Assembly: GCF_029017505.1 (NCBI RefSeq) | Contig: NZ_JAQGEI010000008.1 | Location: 62,001 to 126,000, forward strand | Direction: 5' to 3' | Source: Sedimenticola hydrogenitrophicus | GTDB lineage: Bacteria; Pseudomonadota; Gammaproteobacteria; Chromatiales; Chromatiaceae | DNA: 64,000 bases | In this document: positions 15,731 to 24,419 of the stretch, in pieces | Position numbering within the stretch: the first letter of the stretch is position 1 | Layout: every line of letters starts with the position of its first letter | Program-made: the position numbers and the translations under genes | The notes under the pieces: generated by a model | Database searches by the model: none | Seen by the model: the letters and a program-made list of their open reading frames with translations, nothing else | Told to the model about the DNA's origin: nothing

Positions 15731-16765
15731 CTAGAGCGCCGAGAAATCGAACAGCAGCACATCGGTCACGCTTTTGTGCTCGGCGTACCCCTCGTTGAAG
15801 ATGCCGATCTGGCCTTTGATGGTCGTCCCCGGTTTGAAGACCACATCATCGCCATGGCCGGTATCCAGTTTGCGCTTGAGCTCCAGCTGCCAGTGGCCAT
15901 CCCGCCATACCCCCTTGGCCGCCACGTCACCGATGCTGCCGCTGGGGCCGTCCGTGAACGCGATACCGGGAAGCCGGTCTTCCTGGCGCTGGTTCCGGTT
16001 GGGCCGGGTGTTTTCAAACCCGGCCAGTCCGGCGTCCGGGGATTTCTGGATGTAGACCGTCGCGCCGCCGGGGGTCTTGTACTCGGCGGCATTCTCCAGC
16101 CGGCTCAGGGTGATCTTGTGCCACATGTCGGTGGCGTAGTCCCGCAGATTACTGCGCCCGGCCGACCACAACCAGACATCCACGTCGTAATCGGCATCCG
16201 CGATCATGCAGCTATTGAAGTCCCCGGCCATGTCGAAGCGCAGCGCGAACATGTCATCGCGGTCCTTGCCGCGCTGATACTTGTTACGTTTCCACTCCCA
16301 GGGCTTGTACTCCACATCGGCCTTGGCATCGGGCCAGCGCGCGGCGAAATATACCGCGTCGCCGGCAACCCCCGCCTGAACCTCGATAGTCAGGGTGCCG
16401 GTGCGGTTATTGTCGTCACCCTCCATCGCCGGCTTGACCTGCAGCTGGTGCCAGTTATTCCCCCAGTCGGAGAGATCCCCATCGACAGCAGGTGCCGCCG
16501 ACAGGGCACTGACCACCACCGTTTCCCCGGCCAGGGAAGCGGGAGCGGTCAGGCCCATGGTGGCGACGGTGGCGACCAGAAGTGTTGTCCTAAGGACCCG
16601 CGCAAGAATAAGTTCCTGCATTCGGCCGCCCCTGGACCACGCCCGCGGCGTTGCACTTCTTGGCAAGGGAACGGCCATTGCCGGCGAAGCGCGCCTTGCG
16701 GACATGGCCCAGGGACGCCCTCGGTGCCACGGAATTATTCTTGCGCAGGCCCTAAGTCGCTGCAT
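15731..16765 (-). CDS. Ethylbenzene-dehydrogenase-type haem-binding periplasmic protein, with in-frame MITE in its signal region
   Basis: The 344-codon frame has an EB_dh/CBM9-like domain (about residues 80-340; VDGDLSDWGNNWHQL, YFAARWPDAKAD, WLWSAGRSNLRDY), the type that binds b haem in DMSO-reductase-family gamma subunits. The ATG at 16765 has a strong AAGGGG site 10 bp after the cupredoxin stop, so the two form an operon. After five codons (MQRLR) the frame enters a 159-bp MITE (16594-16752), and with the 3-bp duplication it gains exactly 54 codons. Without it, the N-terminus reads MQRLRTTLLVATVATMGLTA, a normal signal peptide. The MITE copy also carries an ATG (16621) preceded by AGGGG that could start a shorter signal peptide. 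The true start is therefore uncertain. Confidence 0.85.
   Translation of the reverse strand: MQRLRACARIIPWHRGRPWAMSARRASPAMAVPLPRSATPRAWSRGGRMQELILARVLRTTLLVATVATMGLTAPASLAGETVVVSALSAAPAVDGDLSDWGNNWHQLQVKPAMEGDDNNRTGTLTIEVQAGVAGDAVYFAARWPDAKADVEYKPWEWKRNKYQRGKDRDDMFALRFDMAGDFNSCMIADADYDVDVWLWSAGRSNLRDYATDMWHKITLSRLENAAEYKTPGGATVYIQKSPDAGLAGFENTRPNRNQRQEDRLPGIAFTDGPSGSIGDVAAKGVWRDGHWQLELKRKLDTGHGDDVVFKPGTTIKGQIGIFNEGYAEHKSVTDVLLFDFSAL
16594..16752. mobile_element. MITE family A, copy 1 (in-frame inside the EB_dh gene)
   Basis: This 159-bp, almost wholly palindromic element has ends matching GGGCCCGCGCAAGAATAA (one mismatch at the left end, one at the right) and is flanked by a TAA direct repeat (16591-16593 and 16753-16755). 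It encodes no protein of its own. Related copies are at 42348, 61547, 47889 (truncated) and 63979 (cut by the window end). A 2-4 bp T-N-A target is typical of some IS5-family groups, so mobilisation by such a transposase is a guess. Confidence 0.88.
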
Positions 16766-16775
16766 GACGTGCCCC

Positions 16776-17231
16776 TTAGTTAACCACGATCAGGTCATCC
16801 ATGCCTTCTTCGCGATGGTTGTCGATGGTGCAGTAGACCGGGAACTCGCCCTTGTTGTGCGCGACAAAATAGAGATCCAGCTGGCCGCCGGGGAGGATCT
16901 CGAAGGCGTTGAAGTAATCGGCCTTGATCTCGGCCTGGCCATTGACCTGGGCCTTGCGGGTGGCGATGTTCTTAAAGAATTCGGGGGCGGTGAAGTAGTG
17001 CTTCTTCTCGCCGATGTTTTTCATCTCCAGCTTGTAGGTCTGGCCTGCCTGCAGTGTCAGGTTGGCGTCGTAGGAGAACTCATCGATGTTGACGGTGACG
17101 GTCTTCATCGCATCCCAGTCGGCGTTCTTGACCATCTCCTGGTACTCTTTCGCCGACTCGGCGACCGCTGTCAGGCTGGCGCCGGAAATCACCAGGGCCA
17201 CGGCCAGTTTAGTCAATCTCTTGTTCATCAT
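16776..17231 (-). CDS. Periplasmic cupredoxin-domain protein
   Basis: This 151-residue protein has a signal peptide (MNKRLTKLAVALVISGASLTAVA), then about 125 residues of cupredoxin beta-sandwich. Candidate type-1 copper ligands are His in EKKHYF, then Cys, His and Met in VYCTIDNHREEGM. The fold resembles the plastocyanin/EfeO-type Cupredoxin_1 family. A GGGAGC ribosome site precedes the ATGATG start. It lies 10 bp upstream of the EB_dh-type haem protein and 60 bp downstream of a haem chemoreceptor. A shuttle between a haem protein and another redox enzyme is a reasonable inference. Confidence 0.87.
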   Translation of the reverse strand: MMNKRLTKLAVALVISGASLTAVAESAKEYQEMVKNADWDAMKTVTVNIDEFSYDANLTLQAGQTYKLEMKNIGEKKHYFTAPEFFKNIATRKAQVNGQAEIKADYFNAFEILPGGQLDLYFVAHNKGEFPVYCTIDNHREEGMDDLIVVN

Positions 17232-17291
17232 TTGCTCCCAAAGGTAAAGGTTTGATCACTGCTTGGTGGCCTGGCTTGCAGCCGGACCCGT

Positions 17292-18947
17292 TCATAGTCG
17301 AAACTGACCCACCAGCCGTTCCAGCTGATCGACCAGTCGAGCCAGCTCGGCGCTGCGCTCGTAGGCCGACTCGGCCTGTCCGGTGGTGACCTCGGCTTCC
17401 CGGCTGATGCTGACCACCGCCTGGTTGATCTCCTCGGTCACCCGCGAATTCTCCTCCATCGCCTGGGCGATGACGGTGTTGATCTGCACAATCTGGTGCG
17501 CCGCACTGGTGATACTCACCAGCGACTCACCGGAGCGATCGGCCTTGGTCATGCTGGCGTCGGCCTCCTGCAGACACTCCTGCATGAGCACGCCGACGGC
17601 GCCGCTATTACCCTGCAGCCGCTCGATAAAACCCTGTATATCAATGGTGGATTTGCGCGTCCGTCCCGCCAGGTTCCGCACCTCGTCGGCCACCACGGCA
17701 AAGCCACGGCCATGCTCGCCGGCCCGCGCCGCCTCGATACTGGCATTGAGCGCCAGCAGGTTGGTCTGGTCGGCGATGCCCTGAATCATGGTCAGGATGC
17801 TGCCGATATGATCCACGTCCCCGCCCAGGTTCGACATGGCGGTGTTGGCGGTCGCGATCTTCTCCTTGAGGTGATGAATCGCCTGAATGGTCTGATCCAC
17901 ATCGCTCCGCCCCGTCTCGGCGATGCTATCCACCCGGCGGGCCTCCTCCATGGCGCGCTCGGCGCTGGTGGTCACCTCCTCCACCGTGGCGGCCATTTCG
18001 GTCATCGAGAAAACCGCCCGCTCGATCTGATTGCGCTGCTGTTCGGTGGCGGCCTGGGTATCGGAGGAGATCGACTTGACCTGGTCGGCCAGGGTGTTGA
18101 GCGAGGCGGCCCAGCCGGCCACCTCGCTGATGGTCTGGCGGATCTTGCTGACAAAGGTATTGAAACCACTGGCCAGTTGGGCCACTTCGTCACGGCCTCT
18201 GACCGGCAGCGACACGGTGAGGTCACCCTCGCCGGTGGCAATGTTCTGCATCTGCTGGGCGGCGCCAAGGATCGGCAGGGAGATGCGCCGTATCAGCACG
18301 CCCATCATGCCAATCACCACCAGGGTGATCAGCCCGATTCCCACCGCCAGGGCAATCCAGGTATGCCGAATCTCCTCATGTACCGGTGCCAGCGAGGTGG
18401 TCAGTTTAATCACTCCGCGCACTGTGTGGTCGGAGCCGTGACAGTTATGGCACTCCGCGCGGTTCTCAACCGGGGTGAGGAAGGTCAGCAGGGGTTCGCC
18501 GTCTGGGCCCGTCTCCTGGTAGCTCTGGGTTTGCAGGGTCTCCAGCGCCGCCTTGAAGCTGGGATGCTCCTTGTCCAGGATGTCCACCCGCTGCTCCTGG
18601 TCCCGGGGGATGAACTCCTCTTCACCAATGCGGCGGTTGACCACGTCGATGGTGGCATTCTGCTGGAAGGCCTCGTAGCCGTCACGGTGCAGAATGCGGA
18701 AATCGGTAACGCCATCCACCTTTTTCAGATTTTTGGCCAGCTCCAGGGCGATATCGGCATAACCGGCCAGCATGATGGTCTGCACGCTCTGGCTGGTGGT
18801 CTCCGTAAGGTGTAACAGCTGCCGTTGGTTCTGCGCCAGAATGCTGCGCTCCTGCTCCTGGGTGAAATAGAAGGCGATGGCGGACATCGCCAGCAGCAGG
18901 CAGGAGACCACACTGGCGAGGATCTTGTAACCGATATGCCTATTCAT
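17292..18947 (-). CDS. Methyl-accepting chemotaxis protein with periplasmic c-haem sensor domain
   Basis: This 551-residue receptor has transmembrane helices at about 8-28 and 196-219. The periplasmic region between them contains one covalent haem motif, CHNCH (166-170), in a Tll0287/DUF3365-like setting ([19 protein letters not shown]). HAMP (about 220-275) and a full MCP signalling domain follow, with the hairpin tip [22 protein letters not shown] region and flanking coiled coil. C-haem chemoreceptors are known in Geobacter as redox or gas sensors. The downstream cupredoxin and EB_dh-type protein are on the same strand, 60 bp away, so the receptor may sense the redox state of that pathway. 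Confidence 0.93.
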   Translation of the reverse strand: MNRHIGYKILASVVSCLLLAMSAIAFYFTQEQERSILAQNQRQLLHLTETTSQSVQTIMLAGYADIALELAKNLKKVDGVTDFRILHRDGYEAFQQNATIDVVNRRIGEEEFIPRDQEQRVDILDKEHPSFKAALETLQTQSYQETGPDGEPLLTFLTPVENRAECHNCHGSDHTVRGVIKLTTSLAPVHEEIRHTWIALAVGIGLITLVVIGMMGVLIRRISLPILGAAQQMQNIATGEGDLTVSLPVRGRDEVAQLASGFNTFVSKIRQTISEVAGWAASLNTLADQVKSISSDTQAATEQQRNQIERAVFSMTEMAATVEEVTTSAERAMEEARRVDSIAETGRSDVDQTIQAIHHLKEKIATANTAMSNLGGDVDHIGSILTMIQGIADQTNLLALNASIEAARAGEHGRGFAVVADEVRNLAGRTRKSTIDIQGFIERLQGNSGAVGVLMQECLQEADASMTKADRSGESLVSITSAAHQIVQINTVIAQAMEENSRVTEEINQAVVSISREAEVTTGQAESAYERSAELARLVDQLERLVGQFRL

Positions 18948-19011
18948 AAGCGAAAGCTATCCGGCGAGGAGTCGATTCGGCCGCTAAAGCAGGTGCCCGG
19001 GGCCATATTCC

Positions 19012-19345
19012 TCACCCTCTCATCTGCCGTTACCGGTGTGTCCAGACGCGGATTGATGTTACGGCCACGGTTGATCATGGCTGGCACGGAAAAACGCCGC
19101 GCCTGAGGGCGGAATTGAGGCTTTTTACCCATCGGGTAATCACAGATTCGGGAATAGCGTTTCCCGATAATGGGAAACGCCATGAAATACCTGGCATGCT
19201 GATGGTTGATGGTGCCGGGGAAGCCCGGCTGGTGGTTTCGAGTGGGCAGTATTGTGCCGATACTCTGTGTCAGGGCCGGCAGGGTACCGAAAAGAGCGCT
19301 GTAGACCGGCCGCTCCGCTGTCCCCAAAGTACAAAGTCTCATCAC
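19012..19345 (-). pseudogene. Decayed fragment of a GGDEF-EAL paralogue (N-terminal remnant)
   Basis: Read on the minus strand from a GTG at 19345, the translation shows blocks matching the intact protein encoded at 12297-15620: RPVYSALFGTL against RPVYRALSRTL, IIGKRYSRICDYPMGKKPQF against SIGKRYSRICYYRIDGNPEF, and INRGRNINPRLDTPVTA against SNRGHNLALRLGTRVAD. About 200 residues between the first two blocks are missing, and nothing of the PAS, GGDEF or EAL domains remains. The roughly 95 bp upstream (to about 19440) also matches the intact gene's upstream region (15621-15715). This is a deletion relic of a duplicated gene, not a functional reading frame. Confidence 0.78.
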
Positions 19346-19594
19346 AATTTTTGCCACCCGAAATCCGGCATCACCTCCCTGGACGCATCAAATACCCTCT
19401 ATTCAGCATTGTTAAGCAGGTTTCATACCAGTGGTTGTGACTGTCTCCTGGGCAAGGGTCCAGGGGGCCGCAGGGCGCCGCACCGCGGCCGCAGGTTTGT
19501 AATGGCCGTCCATCAAGGCATAATGATGGGCTGAAGCCGGTTCCTGGCCGGGCGGGACGAGTCCCCGGCCCATGAGGTTTGAAATCATCCCGAT

Positions 19595-22147
19595 ATGCCG
19601 TTGCCCCTGAAAAGACCCCACAAGCTCTCGCTGTCCCGGCGCATTCCGATGCCGCTGATGTCGGTCATGATCGGCCTGTTCTGCGGCCTGCTGGTGTGGG
19701 CGCTGCTGGACCAGGTACAGCCCCAGGCGCTGCGGAGCATTTTTAACCAAGAGCTGGAGACCCGGCTCGACCAGCAGGCGCGCGAAACCCTGATCCGCTT
19801 CGACAATTACGTGCTGGCCCACACCTCGACTGCCCGGTTGCTGGCCAATCACCGTCAACTGGCCAACTACCTGGAGCCGGTCTACTGGTTCAAGGGGGAT
19901 ACGGATCGGCCTAAACAGTATCGTTCCACCCCCCCCTGGCTGCCGCGATCGACGCTGTGGCAGTCGCTGGTGCGGCCGAGTCATATCCTGCTGCTGGACA
20001 ACGATGGTGGTATCCGTGAGATCTATCAGCTCGGGGAGCGGCCGCTGCCGGCCGAACTGGCCGGGGCCACTGAACTGCTGCTCAGCGAGCAGCGGGTCCA
20101 GGCCAACCTCACCACCCTGGGAGACCTTCCCTATCTGCTGATCTCGGAAACCGCCGAAGATGCCACCGGCACCGAGATGGGTTTTCTGATGCTGGTGGCG
20201 CCGATCGATGCGCAGTTCCTGGCGGCATCCCAGCAGGGGGTATCCCCCAACGGCGTGCTGGTGGGGATTCTGGAGGCGGACGAGCAGCGTTTTCTCGCCA
20301 GCAGCGACCAGTTCCGGCTGCCCCCGCAGCAGCGGTTGTCGGCGGCGGAGAGCGATTTTCTGGTGACCGCGCAATCCTTCTCCGAATATGAGGGGTCGAC
20401 CCTCAATCTGCAGTTCGCCACCCTGGTGCCACGCTCCGTGGTGGAGGCGATGCGGGATCGGGTGGCCGGCTTGGAGCGGCGTCAGCGGCTGGTGGCCGCC
20501 TTTACCTTCGTCAGTGTGTTCACCCTGGTCTTTTTCCTGTTATCGGCACGGTTAAACAAGATCCTGCAGCGTGTCTCGCGCTTTTCGCAACGGGCGCTGG
20601 GCTCCAAACAGCCGGTGATCGAGCGTGGCAATCAACTGTTTGTACTGGAGGACTGGATACACCAGTTCATCCAGCTGGTGCGGGATACCCGGGAGGAGAT
20701 GCGCCAGCAGCACGAGACCGAAATGCACGAGTCGGAGATGCTCAAGCAGGCGATCATGGAGACCGCCCTGGATTCGATCATCACCATCGACCGTCAGGGG
20801 GTGATCATCGAATACAATCCCACGGCGGAACAGACCTTCGGTCACTGTCGGGAGGAGGCCCTGGGCAAGGTGTTCGCGGAGCTGATCTTCAACGGCGAGA
20901 GTCGTCCCCGGTTCATTCTGCTGCTGGCGGACGTGCTCAGTTCGCGGGATCGGCTTCCCGATGAGATGCGCCATGAACTGACCGCGGTGAAGCGCGACGG
21001 TGCGGTGTTCCCGGTGGAGTTGGCGATCAAGCCGATCCGGTTGAAGAACCGTCTCGCCTTTACCATCTATATGCACGATATCTCTAACCGCCGGCGCATC
21101 GAGCTGGAGATCCGCAGTCTCGCCAAGTTCGCTTCCGAAAGTCCCAGCCCGATCCTGCGCGTGAACCGGCGCGGGGTGATCCTCTACGCCAACGGGGCCA
21201 GCGACCAGTTGCTCTCCTACTGGGGTTGCGAGCGCGCCCAGACCCTGCCGCTTTACTGGCGCCACCGGGTGACGGATATCCTGGGCAGCGGCGAGGACTG
21301 GCAGACCCAGGTGATCGGCGCCACCTGGGTCTATTCGCTGCTGCTCACCCCGGTGGTCGATCTGGGCTATGTCAATATCTACGGACGGGATATCACCGCG
21401 GAACGGGAAGCGGAACGCCAGGCAAGGGAGCATCAGCAGGAGCTGATCCATGTGTCACGCCTCAGTACCATGGGGGAGATGGCGACCGGGCTGGCCCACG
21501 AACTGAATCAGCCGCTCTCGGCCATCGCCAACTATGCCAACGGCTCGGTGCGCCGGTTGCAGGCGAGTGACCGGGGGGCGGAGGATATCCTCTACGCCCT
21601 GGGGCAGATTACCGCGCAGGCGGACCGCGCCGGGGAGATCATCAAACGGTTGCGTGCCCTGGTGGGGAAACAGACCCCGGTGCGGCGGATCGCCGACATC
21701 AACGAGGTGGCGCGCGAGGTGTGCAGCTTTGTCGAGTTTGCCGCGCGCAAGGCGGGGGTGGTAATCGAGCAGGAGTTCAGTCTCGGCACCCTGCCGGTGA
21801 AGATCGATGTGGTGCAGATCGAGCAGGTATTGCTCAATCTGATCCGAAATGCCCTTGATGCGCTGCTGGAGATACCGGAAGATGAGCGTAGTCTGGTGAT
21901 ACAGACCAGTTGCCGGGAGGGCGAGTGGGTGCTGATCCGGGTGCTGGACTCCGGAGCGGGGATCCGGGATGCGGATATGGACCGCTTGTTTGAGCCCTTC
22001 TATACCACCAAGGAGAGCGGCATGGGTATGGGGTTGGTGATCAGCCGGACTATTATCGAAGACCACAACGGCACAATCACGGCCGAGCAACGGGCGGAGG
22101 GAGGAACCTGTTTTTCCATCCTGCTGCCCAGTACTCTGTCAAGGTGA
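19595..22147 (+). CDS. FixL-like membrane PAS sensor histidine kinase
   Basis: This 850-residue protein has a transmembrane helix at about 24-46, a roughly 250-residue extracytoplasmic sensor region, a second helix at about 297-316, then two PAS domains (about 385-500 and 505-615). HisKA follows with LAHELNQPLSAIANY, and HATPase with LLNLIRNALDAL and GMGMGLVISRTI. This NtrB/FixL-type kinase lies 32 bp upstream of a FixJ-type regulator. The PAS domains lack an obvious FixL haem-pocket histidine, so O2 sensing is not supported. The ATG at 19595 has no strong ribosome site; internal starts near the first helix are possible. Confidence 0.93.
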   Translation: MPLPLKRPHKLSLSRRIPMPLMSVMIGLFCGLLVWALLDQVQPQALRSIFNQELETRLDQQARETLIRFDNYVLAHTSTARLLANHRQLANYLEPVYWFKGDTDRPKQYRSTPPWLPRSTLWQSLVRPSHILLLDNDGGIREIYQLGERPLPAELAGATELLLSEQRVQANLTTLGDLPYLLISETAEDATGTEMGFLMLVAPIDAQFLAASQQGVSPNGVLVGILEADEQRFLASSDQFRLPPQQRLSAAESDFLVTAQSFSEYEGSTLNLQFATLVPRSVVEAMRDRVAGLERRQRLVAAFTFVSVFTLVFFLLSARLNKILQRVSRFSQRALGSKQPVIERGNQLFVLEDWIHQFIQLVRDTREEMRQQHETEMHESEMLKQAIMETALDSIITIDRQGVIIEYNPTAEQTFGHCREEALGKVFAELIFNGESRPRFILLLADVLSSRDRLPDEMRHELTAVKRDGAVFPVELAIKPIRLKNRLAFTIYMHDISNRRRIELEIRSLAKFASESPSPILRVNRRGVILYANGASDQLLSYWGCERAQTLPLYWRHRVTDILGSGEDWQTQVIGATWVYSLLLTPVVDLGYVNIYGRDITAEREAERQAREHQQELIHVSRLSTMGEMATGLAHELNQPLSAIANYANGSVRRLQASDRGAEDILYALGQITAQADRAGEIIKRLRALVGKQTPVRRIADINEVAREVCSFVEFAARKAGVVIEQEFSLGTLPVKIDVVQIEQVLLNLIRNALDALLEIPEDERSLVIQTSCREGEWVLIRVLDSGAGIRDADMDRLFEPFYTTKESGMGMGLVISRTIIEDHNGTITAEQRAEGGTCFSILLPSTLSR

Positions 22148-22179
22148 TATTGACGGAGTACCAGCAAACAGGAACAGAG

Positions 22180-22803
22180 ATGAACAGTACTAATGCCACC
22201 GTATTTGTAGTTGATGATGACTCGGCGATGCGTAATTCGTTGAAGTGGCTGATCGAGACGGTGGGGATGAAAGTGGAAACCTTCGCCTCGGCGGAAGAGT
22301 TCATCAAGTCCTACTATCCCGGGCGCGCCGGCTGTCTGCTGCTGGACGTGCGCATGCCGGGGATGAGCGGGCTGGAGCTGCAGGAGTATTTTGTCCGGCA
22401 GAGCATCCATATTCCGGTCATCATCATCACCGGGCATGGGGATGTGCCGATGTCGGTGCGGGCGATGAAAGCCGGAGCGGTGGACTTCATTGAAAAACCG
22501 TTCAATGATGAACTGCTGCTGGAGAGTATCCGCAACGCCATGGTGATCGACCAGGATCAACGCTCGCTGCAGGCGGAGCGGGCGGAGATCGCCGCCCGGC
22601 TGGCCCAGCTGACGCCGCGCGAGCATGAGGTGATGGAGATGGTCACCAACGGCAAGGCCAACAAGGAGATCGCCAGCGCCCTGGGGGTCAGCGCCAAGAC
22701 CGTGGAGGCGCACCGTGCCCGGGTGATGGAGAAGATGGAGGCGACCTCGCTGGCCGGCCTGGTGAAGATGGTGATCGCGGCCAATCTCTACGGCGACCAT
22801 TGA
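22180..22803 (+). CDS. FixJ/NarL-type response regulator
   Basis: This 207-residue protein has a receiver domain with VDDDSAMRN, phospho-acceptor in LLLDVRMPGMSG, T in ITGHGD and K in FIEKPF. A LuxR-type helix-turn-helix follows (LTPREHEVMEMVTNG, KEIASALGVSAKTVEAHRARV). The ATG at 22180 is preferred because an AGGAACAG site precedes it and the receiver starts at once; a longer in-frame start would overlap the kinase gene. It pairs with the upstream FixL-like kinase. Targets are not evident; the nearest downstream gene is convergent and separated by a palindromic repeat. Confidence 0.94.
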   Translation: MNSTNATVFVVDDDSAMRNSLKWLIETVGMKVETFASAEEFIKSYYPGRAGCLLLDVRMPGMSGLELQEYFVRQSIHIPVIIITGHGDVPMSVRAMKAGAVDFIEKPFNDELLLESIRNAMVIDQDQRSLQAERAEIAARLAQLTPREHEVMEMVTNGKANKEIASALGVSAKTVEAHRARVMEKMEATSLAGLVKMVIAANLYGDH

Positions 22804-22873
22804 GCGCTGGGTTACGCGGCGCCCGGGCGCTGCGCAATTCGACCTGCAATCTTTCCGTAGCCGTTTACTTATC

Positions 22874-22991
22874 CCAATCCGGTTAATAAGGAACCACGGA
22901 TGGACACGGATTTACACAGATAGCAGATCAGAATTCTGAATCCGTGTTTATCTGTGTGAATCCGTGGTTCTCAAGGGTACGTCCGGATTGG
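22874..22991. repeat. Palindromic intergenic repeat (ACCACGGAT type)
   Basis: GAACCACGGA (22891-22900) pairs perfectly with TCCGTGGTTC (22961-22970). The arms continue inward imperfectly (ACACAGATA with TATCTGTGT), and an outer CCAATCCGG/CCGGATTGG pair (22874-22882, 22983-22991) extends the hairpin. It lies between two convergent genes and could end transcription in both directions. No protein is encoded. Confidence 0.8.
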
Positions 22992-23020
22992 ATGGGAAAT
23001 CTGGAACGGTTTTACACCCG

Positions 23021-23659
23021 CTACTTTTTCACCGGGACGTTGGGTGAGGTCGGTATCAGGGCCACTTCGTCACCGGCCTCGATGCGGGTGAACGGCTCGC
23101 AAAACTGCTTGTTCACCGTCACCTGGAAACTCCCCGCCTGGAACAGGTGGGCCTGGTCCGGATTGCGCCGGCGCAGCCACTCGCACAGGCTGGTGACGTC
23201 GCTGACCGAGGGGGGAATCTCCACCTCTTCGGCCTCTTTCTGCAGCTGCTTCACCAGGTAGGTGAAGTAGAGCAGGCGGATGCGTCGCGGACCCTCGCCA
23301 GCGACCGTCCCGCCCGGCTGGTAGCCGGCCTTTTGCAGGCTCTCCTGGTAGGCCCGCCAGTTCTGCTCCTGGTTGACCCCCAGTTCGTAGAGGGTGTCCC
23401 AGGAGTAGATACTGCTGTCATGTCCGTCATCGAAGGTGAGGCGGATCGCATACTGCCCCTGGGGCTCGATGCCGGTAATATTGACCGACTCCTTGCCGGT
23501 AACCGGGCTCGCCAGGGCGTGCCCCTCCCCGGCCTTGGCGAACACCCGCAGGTATTCGCAGGGCAGCCGGAAGCTGGCGCCGTCGGAAAACTCGATGGCC
23601 AGCAGCCGGGACTTGCTGTGCAGGTTGATGGCGGTGGGGGTCGGATGCTTGTCGCTCAT
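23021..23659 (-). CDS. DUF971 domain fused to a MoaD/ThiS-like domain lacking the C-terminal Gly-Gly
   Basis: This 212-residue protein has an N-terminal DUF971 (gamma-butyrobetaine hydroxylase N-terminal-like, about 10-105; LLAIEFSDGASFRLPCEYLRVF, YSWDTLYELG). A ubiquitin-like MoaD domain follows (about 125-207; RIRLLYFTYLVKQLQKEAEEV, VNKQFCEPFTRIEAGDEVALIPTSP). True MoaD proteins end in Gly-Gly, the site of adenylation and thiocarboxylation; this one ends NVPVKK, so sulfur carriage through that chemistry looks impossible. The ATG at 23659 begins the DUF971 homology. It lies 80 bp downstream of a radical SAM gene on the same strand. A regulatory or scaffold role is inference. Confidence 0.82.
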   Translation of the reverse strand: MSDKHPTPTAINLHSKSRLLAIEFSDGASFRLPCEYLRVFAKAGEGHALASPVTGKESVNITGIEPQGQYAIRLTFDDGHDSSIYSWDTLYELGVNQEQNWRAYQESLQKAGYQPGGTVAGEGPRRIRLLYFTYLVKQLQKEAEEVEIPPSVSDVTSLCEWLRRRNPDQAHLFQAGSFQVTVNKQFCEPFTRIEAGDEVALIPTSPNVPVKK

Positions 23660-23739
23660 GGTACTACTCTGTCGGAAATTGCTGGCTGAAATCACTGGCG
23701 GGCATGGTGGCACGTGCCGGGGTCCGGTTCAATCGCCCC

Positions 23740-24348
23740 TCAACCGACCTCGTCCAGCACGCGGCGCCGGAACTTGACGCCGCGTGCCTCGGCCAGTTCA
23801 CGGCACGCGGCGATATCCACCCCCTCCAGGCCGTCGATGGCGGTGGCGGTGACGTCGGCGATGTAGTGTGGCGCCTCGGCGACAAAATCGAGCATCTGCT
23901 CGAAGGAGCCGGCCAGCGCCGGCTGGCAGTGGCGGTCATACACCTCGGCACTCTGCGCATTCAGGGAGATGGAGAGGGCATCGACGCACTCGGCCATCTC
24001 CGGCAATACGTTGCGCTTGTTGGCCAGGTTGGCCAGCCCGTCGGTATTGACCCGGACCCGGCCGCCGTGGGCCTTGATGTACTTCGCCACCTCCAGCAGC
24101 ACTTTCAGGCGCAGGGTCGGCTCGCCATAGCCGCAGAACACTACCTCCTGGTAGGCGGCGGGGTCATCGATGGCGGCGATGATCTCCTGGCTGGAGGGGC
24201 GGTGGTCCAGGGTCAGGTCATACTCGTGCACCTGCAGTATGCCCTGGGTCTTGGGGCAGAAGGTGCACTCCAGGGTGCAGCGATCGGTGATATTCAGATA
24301 GAGGCTGTCGCCGATGACATAGCTGAGCTGTTGATTGTCCACGGGCAC
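23740..24348 (-). CDS. Radical SAM protein (TatD-linked type)
   Basis: This 202-residue protein has the radical SAM cluster motif as CTLECTFC (CX3CX2C, about residues 24-31), followed by the SAM-binding GYGEPTLR glycine-rich stretch and SISLNAQSAEVYDRHC. The short length, lacking a C-terminal auxiliary-cluster domain, fits the family usually annotated as TatD-associated radical SAM proteins, though tatD here is 17 kb away. The start is GTG at 24348. It probably forms a two-gene unit with the DUF971-MoaD-like gene downstream. The substrate is unknown. Confidence 0.85.
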   Translation of the reverse strand: MPVDNQQLSYVIGDSLYLNITDRCTLECTFCPKTQGILQVHEYDLTLDHRPSSQEIIAAIDDPAAYQEVVFCGYGEPTLRLKVLLEVAKYIKAHGGRVRVNTDGLANLANKRNVLPEMAECVDALSISLNAQSAEVYDRHCQPALAGSFEQMLDFVAEAPHYIADVTATAIDGLEGVDIAACRELAEARGVKFRRRVLDEVG

Positions 24349-24419
24349 TCGGGTTGTTGCGAAAAACAGGGATTCTACACTACCCCACGACCGGTAAGAA
24401 GGGAGGTACGCCTGTTAGA

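Noticed and set aside
16597-16750. Reading MITE A copy 1 as ordinary coding sequence conserved with the protein
   Set aside because: The same DNA occurs at other non-coding sites with target repeats, and removal restores a normal signal peptide.
19595-22147. Calling the FixL-like kinase an O2 sensor
   Set aside because: No haem-ligating histidine is recognisable in its PAS domains; only the kinase/regulator arrangement is FixL/FixJ-like.
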